64,000 nucleotides of DNA. It comes from Flemingiibacterium sp045579745 (GTDB lineage Bacteria > Bacillota > Clostridia > Oscillospirales > CAG-272). Below are positions 34,408 through 42,137 of the stretch, piece by piece (within the stretch, counting starts at the first letter, position 1; each line of letters opens with the position of its first letter). Where the stretch lies: assembly GCA_045579745.1 (NCBI GenBank), contig JAZNMQ010000024.1:1-64000 (forward strand). The letters run 5' to 3'. Made by a program: the position numbers and the translations under genes. The notes below the pieces were generated by a model. That model was not told where the DNA came from, searched no databases, and saw only the letters and a program-made list of their open reading frames with translations.

Positions 34408-35280
34408 TCATTCAAATTCTATCGACGCCTTAGGATCCTTTATTACAGAGCATTCGCTCGGGTCGTTTGCATCAATAAGTGCCGGAATTCTGTCATCAAA
34501 AACCGATGTATCAAGTATTCCCGCAACAGCCGAGAGCTTTGTTCCAAGCTCATCTCCGTTTCCGAGCTCGGCAAGGTAAATTCCGTCGCATATCACAGCA
34601 ACGTTGAATCTATCCCGAATATCAAATGCCGTAGTTTTGTCAAACAAATCACTCGACTCAAGCACATCGAGATACGACTTTACATATCTCTCCGTTCTAT
34701 CCGATTCGAACACTATTTTCGAGCCGACGATAGCTGAATTAATCTCGGGTAAAACTATCTCAACAAGTCCGAGCTCATCAGCCTTTGCCCCATCGAACAA
34801 GCGGTCAAGCACCCTGAGCTCACTTGAAAGAACAAAATATTCTCCGTAAAGCTCACTCACATAAACGGGTTCATCCTCGGTTATACTGATAACGAGTGTG
34901 TTCGGAAGTTTTCGTATAACTCTGGCATTTTCGATATATGCCAGCTTTTTTGTGAGAATCTCCAGATCGCGATTTGATATCTCGTAAAGGCTTTGCCCTT
35001 CCTCAATACCGACGGTCGTCACGATTTGCTCCTTGCTGTATCGTGAGGTGCCTGTAATTTCGATTGCCTTAATCTTAAAGAACACGGCAAGGCAAATTAT
35101 CGCAAAAGCAATGACGAGTGCTGCGAATATAACAAGATACGCGAGGCGTGAGATTCGTTTTTTTACTTTTTTTCGCTTAACAAATCGCTGCAGGCTTTCC
35201 TTGCTTTTGATTTGCTGAAGCTCTACCTCATCGCCGGTAAAGTATCTGCTTTCCCGACGGTTATTTGGCTTTTCTGTCAT
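34408..35280 (-). CDS. ftsQ: FtsQ/DivIB-type division protein with POTRA domain
   Basis: Bitopic division protein: about 45 basic cytoplasmic residues, one membrane helix (46-67), then a POTRA domain (IKAIEITGTSRYSKEQIVTTVGIEEGQSLYEI) and the FtsQ beta domain. It links the FtsL/DivIC complex to the septal synthase. The ATG at 35280 (MTEKPNNRRES) follows GGGGGC and gives 290 residues; the frame stays open to a TTG at 35331 without a good ribosome site. A separate promoter 95 bases upstream lets ftsQ-ftsZ be expressed independently. Confidence 0.88.
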   Translation of the reverse strand: MTEKPNNRRESRYFTGDEVELQQIKSKESLQRFVKRKKVKKRISRLAYLVIFAALVIAFAIICLAVFFKIKAIEITGTSRYSKEQIVTTVGIEEGQSLYEISNRDLEILTKKLAYIENARVIRKLPNTLVISITEDEPVYVSELYGEYFVLSSELRVLDRLFDGAKADELGLVEIVLPEINSAIVGSKIVFESDRTERYVKSYLDVLESSDLFDKTTAFDIRDRFNVAVICDGIYLAELGNGDELGTKLSAVAGILDTSVFDDRIPALIDANDPSECSVIKDPKASIEFE

Positions 35281-35374
35281 TTTATGCCCCCGCGAAAGCT
35301 CATGTTTTCCCAAACGAAGGCGTTTATTCAATCCGAATATTAATTAAAAATGGTCAAATTACCGCCTTTATAAT

Positions 35375-35404
35375 ATTATAACATAATGCATTTCAAAAAG
35401 TCAA
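35375..35404 (-). promoter_or_regulatory. Internal sigma-A promoter for ftsQ-ftsZ
   Basis: Minus strand: TTGACT (35399-35404), 18-bp spacer, TATAAT (35375-35380). It occupies the 188-base murG-ftsQ gap, where murC and murB often lie in relatives. Confidence 0.8.
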
Positions 35405-35468
35405 GTATATCGTGCGTATTTATACATTATTTTAACGATTTTTTGTCGACATTTTGAGTTTTTCGCAT

Positions 35469-36590
35469 TTATTTTGCCTTAGCAAGTGTGCACAGGTCGT
35501 AAAAAATGCTTCGGTTGGCATCGGAAAGTGCAAATTCCGCAATATTTTTTGACATTTCACGTCTTTTTGCAGCTTCGTTCAATAAGCCTTCCATCGCCTT
35601 TGTGAGCTTGCCATCAGTCAGTTCCTTTTCCTCAAAAAGGAGTGCGGCATTCTTATCGGCGAGAACCTTTGCGTTTTTGTACTGATGATTATCCGTAACA
35701 TGGGGCGACGGTATCAGCACACAGCATTTTTTGAGTATCGCCAGCTCAGAGAGCGTCATCGCGCCTGCACGGCTTACCACAATATCCGCCGCTGCCATTT
35801 GGCTTGGCATATCGTAAATGTATTCGAGAAGCTTTATATTTTCGCATCCCTCAAGTCCATACTCTCGGAATTTTTCCTTAGCAGCCTCATATTCAATCGA
35901 GCCTGTCGCGTGAACATGCAAAAGCTCGGGATGGCTTTTTGTGTAGTCGCGCATAAAAGCAAGCATTTCGTCATTAACCTTTTCAGCGCCCATGCTTCCG
36001 CCGTACGAAAGCAGGAACTGCTTATATTTTCCGTCAATTCCGAGCTTTTTTCGTTCCTCGTTGTAATCGAGAGTTGAAAATTCGGGCTTTATCGGATTGC
36101 CTACTTTTTTTATCTTTTTTGCATGTGCCGGCCCAAGTGCATCTGCCGTTGCATCGAAATTCGTGTAGATTCTGTCGACATATTTGGCAAGCATTCTTAC
36201 GGCAACTCCGGGAATAGCGTTCGATTCATGTATCGCCGTTGGGATCCCGAGCGACGATGCCGCCTTCAAAAGCGGCCAGCACACATATCCTCCCGTTCCG
36301 ACAACAAGGTCAGGCTTAAAGTCGCGAATCAGCTTTTTCGCCTTGATTGGCGAGGTAAATGCAAGCCATGCCGATTTAATATTATACGGCGTCAGCTTTC
36401 GCTTAAAGCCCTGAACATCGACGTGATGAAGCTTGTAGCCATCCTTGGGAACGAGCTTGTTTTCTATGCCGCGCGAGGTTCCAACAAATTCAATCACCGA
36501 GCCCGGGAGATTGTCACGTATACTGTTTGCAATGGCGATCGCGGGATTAACATGTCCTCCCGTGCCGCCTCCTGTCATTAAAACCTTCAC
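35469..36590 (-). CDS. murG: UDP-N-acetylglucosamine-undecaprenyl-PP-MurNAc-pentapeptide transferase MurG
   Basis: Peripheral membrane GT28 glycosyltransferase that converts lipid I to lipid II. The 373-residue protein has the Gly-rich TGGGTGGHVNPAIAIA, VGTGGYVCWPLLKAA, HESNAIPGVAVRML, LSYGGSMGAEKVND and VSRAGAMTLSEL. The start is GTG at 36590, with GAGGT about ten bases before it. It begins 18 bases after ftsW. Confidence 0.97.
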   Translation of the reverse strand: MKVLMTGGGTGGHVNPAIAIANSIRDNLPGSVIEFVGTSRGIENKLVPKDGYKLHHVDVQGFKRKLTPYNIKSAWLAFTSPIKAKKLIRDFKPDLVVGTGGYVCWPLLKAASSLGIPTAIHESNAIPGVAVRMLAKYVDRIYTNFDATADALGPAHAKKIKKVGNPIKPEFSTLDYNEERKKLGIDGKYKQFLLSYGGSMGAEKVNDEMLAFMRDYTKSHPELLHVHATGSIEYEAAKEKFREYGLEGCENIKLLEYIYDMPSQMAAADIVVSRAGAMTLSELAILKKCCVLIPSPHVTDNHQYKNAKVLADKNAALLFEEKELTDGKLTKAMEGLLNEAAKRREMSKNIAEFALSDANRSIFYDLCTLAKAK

Positions 36591-36608
36591 TGTAAATTGA
36601 CCTCTATT

Positions 36609-38015
36609 CTATTTCTGCTGCTTTGAAAAGCGCGAGATTGATAATACAATTCCCATTTCCACCATTAGCACGCACAGCGATGAACCGCCGTATGAGAAAA
36701 ACGGCAGGGAAATACCCGTATTCGGCATTGAGTTTGTAACGACCGCAATGTTGAGAAGGCTCTGTAACGCCACCTTACCGACAATTCCCATAACGACAAG
36801 CGACGAGAAGGTGTCGGGAGCCTTCATCGCGATAATCATACCTCGCCATGTAAATAGGATGAACAGCAAAATTACCGCTATAGCTCCGATAAATCCAAGC
36901 TCCTCACAGAGAATTGTATAAATAAAGTCGTTCTGCGGCTGTGACACAAACTGCTTCTGCCGCCCCTCTCCGAGTCCTGTGCCGAAAAATCCGCCCGAGC
37001 CAATTGCATAAAGCCCCTGCAGGGTTTGGAAGCCGTCATCAAGCGGGTCGTTTTCAGGGTGGAGCCAAATATCTATTCGTCTTTTTGTGTAGTCCGTAAA
37101 TATACTCACCAAAATAAGTCCGCCTGCGCCAAGACCGCCGAGCGCCATCATAAGTCTAAGCGGTGTTCCGCTTGCAAAAATGACGATCAAGCCTATCATC
37201 AGCATGATGATCGTGCCGGACATGTGCCTTTCTATGATTACAAGCAAGCAAGCAATCGCTGTAATGACAAGCGGAACGAATGAGCCGAAAAAGGATGAGC
37301 GAATAAGATTGTTTTTGTCTGTTACACGCTCGTAATATCTGTCAAAATACCACGCGAGCATCAAAACGAGTCCAAGCTTCATAAACTCAGACGGCTGTAT
37401 TTCCGTAAAACCAATTGAGATCCAGCGTTTAGCGCCGTGATGCACTTTGCCTATAAAAGGCACAAGCGCGAGCAGGAAAAGACTTCCAACAAAAGCCGGA
37501 ATCGAAAGGCGTTTATACCATTCAGGCTTAAACCACGCCGCAAACAGCATTCCGATAAATCCTACAACGATAAATATAAACTGACGGAAAATAATGTAGT
37601 AGCTATCACCGTATTCAATTTTAGAATAGGCATAGCTTGCGGAATAAACCATGATCGTGCCAAACGCAAGCAGGATCAGAACCAGGATCAAAAAGACGTA
37701 ATCGACGCTTCCCATCTCACGAACTATGTTGCGTTGTTCAAGCACTGTACGGTCAACCGCAAATGTACGCTTCCAGAAGCTGAGTGCACCTTCGGAGCTG
37801 CGCTTTTGGCGATGAACATCAACCGGCGCCATATTTCTCGGGGGAGTTGCTTGATTTTTGCTTACTCTGTTCTGCGTGGGGTTTTGAGGGCGATTATTAT
37901 TCGTCATTTGCTGCCGTGGCTGCGGACGTCTGTTCGGCTGAGGCTGAGAGTTACTCTGACGGTTTGACGAAGAATCATTGCCAGATTTATAGTTATAATT
38001 GTTTCTGTTATTCAA
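36609..38015 (-). CDS. ftsW: SEDS-family FtsW/SpoVE, septal peptidoglycan polymerase
   Basis: Polytopic SEDS glycosyltransferase with about ten membrane helices from residue 104 on. Conserved segments include SASYAYSKIEYGDSYY, PSEFMKLGLVLMLAWY, GLYAIGSGGFFGTGLGEGRQKQ and the C-terminal PNTGISLPFFSYGGSSL. An unusual 100-residue cytoplasmic N-terminus is rich in Asn, Gln, Pro and Arg and surely disordered. The start is TTG at 38015, eight bases after AAGGAGG. In the dcw cluster it sits between mraY and murG; murD, normally before it, is absent. It could equally be called SpoVE if the organism sporulates. Confidence 0.93.
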   Translation of the reverse strand: MNNRNNYNYKSGNDSSSNRQSNSQPQPNRRPQPRQQMTNNNRPQNPTQNRVSKNQATPPRNMAPVDVHRQKRSSEGALSFWKRTFAVDRTVLEQRNIVREMGSVDYVFLILVLILLAFGTIMVYSASYAYSKIEYGDSYYIIFRQFIFIVVGFIGMLFAAWFKPEWYKRLSIPAFVGSLFLLALVPFIGKVHHGAKRWISIGFTEIQPSEFMKLGLVLMLAWYFDRYYERVTDKNNLIRSSFFGSFVPLVITAIACLLVIIERHMSGTIIMLMIGLIVIFASGTPLRLMMALGGLGAGGLILVSIFTDYTKRRIDIWLHPENDPLDDGFQTLQGLYAIGSGGFFGTGLGEGRQKQFVSQPQNDFIYTILCEELGFIGAIAVILLFILFTWRGMIIAMKAPDTFSSLVVMGIVGKVALQSLLNIAVVTNSMPNTGISLPFFSYGGSSLCVLMVEMGIVLSISRFSKQQK

Positions 38016-38036
38016 ACCGATTGCCTCCTTTATAAT

Positions 38037-38084
38037 TTAAAGTCCGAAATAAGCTGCTACTTAAAGTCCGAAATAGGCTGCCAC
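38037..38084 (-). repeat. 24-bp tandem duplication of the mraY 3' end, stop codon included
   Basis: Read on the minus strand, 38084-38061 encodes VAAYFGL-stop, the true end of mraY, and 38060-38037 repeats the same eight codons. The two differences (GTG/GTA and GCC/GCT) are both synonymous. The second copy is not translated because the first stop precedes it. The ftsW ribosome site follows a few bases later. Confidence 0.92.
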
Positions 38085-39044
38085 GCCTGCGAGAACCGTC
38101 ACAATGGAGAAAACACCCACTATTTTCAGCTCTGTCCAACCGCATTTTTCAAAATGATGATGAATAGGTGCCATTTTAAAGAGTCGCTTACCATGAGTCA
38201 GCTTAAAATATCCGACCTGAATAATAACCGACGCTGCTTCACAAATATAAATAATTCCGATGATTATTACGATAAGCGGATTTCCGATCGCGTATGCCAT
38301 TCCGATAACAAGCCCTCCAAGGAAGAGCGAGCCTGTATCTCCCATAAAAACGCGCGCCGGATAGAAATTGTACACAAGAAAGCCAAGACAGCCTCCTATA
38401 GTGATACCGGCAAGAAACGCTTCGGGAAGATTTCCGAGCGTAAATGCTGCAACGGCAAAAAATGCTCCGACACACAAGGTCACACTGCTTGCAAGTCCGT
38501 CTATTCCGTCTGTCAGGTTTACACTGTTAATAATTCCCGTTATAAGCAAAATGGATACAATATAATAGAATATACCAAAGTCAAGCTCGATATTCGCGAA
38601 TGGAATAAAAAACGAGGTTGTCAGATTTCCCGTAAGCTTTAGCGCGGCAAGAAACGCACCTGCGCTTATAAGCTGAAGCAGATATTTCTGCGAAGCGGTA
38701 AGCCCTTCGTTGCGGTGATTCTTGAATTTCGTCAAATCGTCAACCACGCCGATAGCTCCGTTGGCGGTTGCCATAAGCATGACAATCACGAGCTTTTCGA
38801 GCCCTTCGAGCTTGTTTTGTGCCAACAAAACAATAATCAAAGCAACAAAAACGACAAGTGATGCGGCGATGAAGCTGAGCCCTCCCATCGTGGGAGTTCC
38901 TTCCTTGCTTTTGTGCCAGCGAGGTCCGATATCGAGTATCTGCTGACCAAGCTTCATGCTTTTCAGCTTAGGTATAAGAAAGCGAGCAGTCACCGCTGTC
39001 AGCAAAAATGTTGCAGCCATCACGGCGATAAAATAATAAATCAT
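38061..39044 (-). CDS. mraY: Phospho-N-acetylmuramoyl-pentapeptide-transferase
   Basis: Integral membrane enzyme transferring phospho-MurNAc-pentapeptide to undecaprenyl phosphate (lipid I). The 327-residue protein has about ten helices and the family motifs GTPTMGGLSF, GVVDDLTKF (catalytic DD), NSVNLTDGIDGLAS, FMGDTGSLFLGGL and the C-terminal HHHFEKCGW. AGGAG precedes the ATG. Its last eight codons are tandemly repeated after the stop. Confidence 0.97.
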   Translation of the reverse strand: MIYYFIAVMAATFLLTAVTARFLIPKLKSMKLGQQILDIGPRWHKSKEGTPTMGGLSFIAASLVVFVALIIVLLAQNKLEGLEKLVIVMLMATANGAIGVVDDLTKFKNHRNEGLTASQKYLLQLISAGAFLAALKLTGNLTTSFFIPFANIELDFGIFYYIVSILLITGIINSVNLTDGIDGLASSVTLCVGAFFAVAAFTLGNLPEAFLAGITIGGCLGFLVYNFYPARVFMGDTGSLFLGGLVIGMAYAIGNPLIVIIIGIIYICEAASVIIQVGYFKLTHGKRLFKMAPIHHHFEKCGWTELKIVGVFSIVTVLAGVAAYFGL

Positions 39045-39066
39045 GATATTGCTTCTCCTGAGAAGA

Positions 39067-40500
39067 TCAAATATTGTGGTCCGAGTCTATCATTTGTTTA
39101 AGCTCATCAATAACGCGTTCAAGCTTGACCGCACGGCTCGCCTTAAACAGAACCGCATCTCCGTGACGCACAAGGTCATGCACCACCTTAGCAGTTGCGC
39201 TCGGATTGTCAATATTTGTGTTAATGCTGATCTTTTCATGCTTGAGTGCATGGTTTATCGCGCCGAGAGCGATATTCTCCGCCTCTCTGCCAAAGGTTAC
39301 AAGGTGCGAAATATGTCTTGCCGCAACAAGCGTGCCAATCTCCATATGCAGCTGCTTTGAATATTCTCCGAGCTCGCGCATGTCACCAAGCACCGCAATC
39401 GTACGACATCCGTTCTTATCTGCCATCTTCGCAAGAACCTCAACAGCCGCCTTCATTGATTCCGGTCCGGCATTATAGCAATCCTCTATTATCGTGATAC
39501 CGCAGTATTCATATATATTCTGGCGCATACCGGTATTATGGAATGCCATCAAGCCTTGCTTTATTTCCTCGTCGCTCATGCCGAGAAGCACACCGACAGC
39601 GAATGCGTAGGTTGCATCGTAAACATTATGGCGACCGATCGTCGGTATCTTAACGTTAGTAACAACACGCTTGCCAATGAGCAAATCAAACTCTGTGCTG
39701 TCCTCATATTCACGAATATTCAGCGCACGGAAATCCGCCTTAGGATTTACAAGCGAAACATAAATTTGATTCGGTGCAAGCTTTCCCTTCTTGTCAAACA
39801 GCATCGGCTCATCTGCATTCAGAATCACCCAACCTCCGTTTGGCACTCCCTCGATAATTTCAAGCTTTGCTTTGCAGATATTTTCCCTTGAGCCGAGGTT
39901 TTCAATATGAGAATTGCCTACATTTGTGATAATCGCAATATCCGGCTTTGCAATATGAGTCATTCTCGAAATCTCGCCGAGATCGCTCATGCCCATTTCG
40001 AGCACGCATACCTCAACCTTTTCCGACATTTCAAGCAAAGTCAGCGGCATGCCGATTTCGTTATTGTAATTGCCGGTAGTTTTATGCGCGGTGAATTTTC
40101 TGCTGACAACCGCATGAACAAATTCCTTGGTGGTTGTTTTGCCCACGCTTCCCGTGACCGCAATTGTTTTCGGTGAAATTCTTGATTTATATGCTTCTGC
40201 TATTTTCCCGAGTGCGCCTATCGAGCTTGGTGTGACGAGCACACGGCTGCGCTCGTCATCGTCAAGCCCCTCGGGTATTCTTTCGGCAATTACTGCGCCT
40301 GCACCTCGCGAAATTGCCTGTGTGATGTAATCATGTCCGTCAAAACGCTCGCCCTTCAACGCGATAAAGAGTGCACCTGATTCCGATTCTCTCGAATCGG
40401 TAACAATGCTTGTGATATCGGCTTCTGCCGATATATCCGCATCGAGAATTTTTGCAAGCTCTGTAGTTGAAAAGATAGCCTTGCTGTATTTGATACCCAT
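39067..40500 (-). CDS. murF: UDP-N-acetylmuramoyl-tripeptide-D-alanyl-D-alanine ligase
   Basis: Cytoplasmic Mur ligase adding D-Ala-D-Ala to give UDP-MurNAc-pentapeptide. The N-terminal MurF domain reads TSIVTDSRESESGALFIALKGERFDGHDY; the ATP loop is TGSVGKTTTKEF; then NYNNEIGMPLTLL, NVGNSHIENLGS and YNAGPESMKAA. I start at the ATG at 40500 (477 residues), nine bases after AAAGGA; the frame extends 11 codons upstream to a GTG without ribosome site. It follows murE by 33 bases. Confidence 0.96.
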   Translation of the reverse strand: MGIKYSKAIFSTTELAKILDADISAEADITSIVTDSRESESGALFIALKGERFDGHDYITQAISRGAGAVIAERIPEGLDDDERSRVLVTPSSIGALGKIAEAYKSRISPKTIAVTGSVGKTTTKEFVHAVVSRKFTAHKTTGNYNNEIGMPLTLLEMSEKVEVCVLEMGMSDLGEISRMTHIAKPDIAIITNVGNSHIENLGSRENICKAKLEIIEGVPNGGWVILNADEPMLFDKKGKLAPNQIYVSLVNPKADFRALNIREYEDSTEFDLLIGKRVVTNVKIPTIGRHNVYDATYAFAVGVLLGMSDEEIKQGLMAFHNTGMRQNIYEYCGITIIEDCYNAGPESMKAAVEVLAKMADKNGCRTIAVLGDMRELGEYSKQLHMEIGTLVAARHISHLVTFGREAENIALGAINHALKHEKISINTNIDNPSATAKVVHDLVRHGDAVLFKASRAVKLERVIDELKQMIDSDHNI

Positions 40501-40533
40501 TCTTTTGGTTCCTTTCGTGCGTTTTTTGTACAC

Positions 40534-42057
40534 TCAGTCGTTTTTGAGGATCCCGTATATTTGGCTGACAGCCTCGCTCACGATCGACTTCTCTGAAAAT
40601 GAATGCTTTCCCGAGGCGTCAATTTCGTAGTCCTCATGACCTTTTCCTGCAAGCAGAATTATATCGTTTGTTTGGTGGTTTTCAATTGCATACCGTATTG
40701 CCTTTTCACGGTTCTCGATCACCTTGCAGTTTGATCCCGACGCTACCCCGTGTAATATATCGCAAATAATTGCACGCGGATTTTCGCTTCTGCTGTTGTC
40801 TGAGGTAATTATGGTCATATCGGCAAGCGTCGTCGCAATCTTTCCCATTATGGGACGTTTTGTGCGATCACGATCTCCTCCGCAGCCGAACAGTACGACA
40901 AGTCTTCCGTCGTTTCCCCTCAGCCTTTTCAGCGTCGTCAGCACATTTTCAAGTGCATCGGGTGTATGCGCAAAGTCAATATACACCGAAAAATCGGCGT
41001 CAGGATGAAGCTGCAATCGCTCCATTCGTCCCGGAACCTGAGGGCAATCCTTAAGCCCTCTTGCAATAACATCGGGAGTTATTCCGAAAAGTCTTGCACA
41101 GCTGACAGCCGCAAGTGTGTTTGATGCCATAAACTCGCCTGTCACATTGCAGGATATTTCGTACTTCGTATTTTTTTCGCAAAGCGTATATGTAACGCCA
41201 TGCTCTTTGCCTGCACAAAGACTACAAGCACTATAATCAGCAGCTCTGCCTTTTTTAGAATATGTGACAGAGGGTATCGAAATCTCATCTTGTAATCTAT
41301 CCGCGTAATCGGAATCCGCACATATTACAGCCGACTCGCACATATCAAACAATCGGCGCTTTGCAAGATAATAATCTTCCATCGTGCCATGATAGTCGAG
41401 ATGCTCGCTTGACAAGCCCGTAAAGATCCCCGCTGTAAACCGTATCGGGTCGAGCCGATACTGTGAAAGCGAATGAGAAGAAGCCTCGATAAATACGATC
41501 TCAACTCCTGCCCTCTCCATCTCGGCGAGTACGCAGTAAAGCTCTTCGGGCTCGGGTGTAGTCATAGCGTTTACATTTGACTCGGAGGAATCGCTGATAA
41601 TGCGAACCTTGTCGCCTATCATACATCTGACCGTACCGATAATACCGGTTACATAGCCCGCGGCTTTGAAAATTTCATTAAGAAAATAGGTCGTTGAGGT
41701 CTTGCCGTTTGTTCCCGTCACAGCTACAATTATGAGCCGTTCGGCAGGCCTGTTGTATATCTCATTCCACATATGTGATACAGCAAGTCGGGTGTTTTCG
41801 ACAACAACATACTGTATCTCGGGATGAGCCTCAATATAAGGGGTAATATGCTCGCATATAATCAAATTCGCACCGCGATTGACTGCCGTTTCGATGAAGT
41901 CATGCCCGTCAACCCGCGTGCCTTTTATACAGACAAAGGTGTCCGCATTATTACATTCGAGCGAATTGGTTCTTAGCGCTCCGCATTCAATATCGAATGA
42001 ACAGAGATTGGTTTTAACAACCTTGACGCATTTAAGTAATGTTCTGAGTGTAGTCAT
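40534..42057 (-). CDS. murE: UDP-N-acetylmuramoyl-tripeptide synthetase (probably meso-diaminopimelate ligase)
   Basis: Mur ligase adding the third residue of the stem peptide. The 507-residue protein has the ATP loop GTNGKTST (115-122), EASSHSLSQYRLDPI, FTGLSSEHLDYHGTMEDYYLAKRRLF and FGCGGDRDRTKRPIMG. The residue that picks the amino acid lies in DNSR at 420-423; the diaminopimelate-type signature is DNPR, so three of four positions fit and meso-DAP is the likelier substrate than lysine. GGAATATG-type start with GAGGCAGG upstream. Confidence 0.95.
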   Translation of the reverse strand: MTTLRTLLKCVKVVKTNLCSFDIECGALRTNSLECNNADTFVCIKGTRVDGHDFIETAVNRGANLIICEHITPYIEAHPEIQYVVVENTRLAVSHMWNEIYNRPAERLIIVAVTGTNGKTSTTYFLNEIFKAAGYVTGIIGTVRCMIGDKVRIISDSSESNVNAMTTPEPEELYCVLAEMERAGVEIVFIEASSHSLSQYRLDPIRFTAGIFTGLSSEHLDYHGTMEDYYLAKRRLFDMCESAVICADSDYADRLQDEISIPSVTYSKKGRAADYSACSLCAGKEHGVTYTLCEKNTKYEISCNVTGEFMASNTLAAVSCARLFGITPDVIARGLKDCPQVPGRMERLQLHPDADFSVYIDFAHTPDALENVLTTLKRLRGNDGRLVVLFGCGGDRDRTKRPIMGKIATTLADMTIITSDNSRSENPRAIICDILHGVASGSNCKVIENREKAIRYAIENHQTNDIILLAGKGHEDYEIDASGKHSFSEKSIVSEAVSQIYGILKND

Positions 42058-42137
42058 ATTCCTGCCTCCGCATGCACAAATATCATTATTTATACTTGAT
42101 ATTTACGCATGCGAGGGGCTTATTATGACAGTCAGTA

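Noticed and set aside
33459..34433. 324-codon open frame on the plus strand opposite ftsZ
   Set aside because: Antisense shadow of ftsZ; composition and lack of signals argue against coding.
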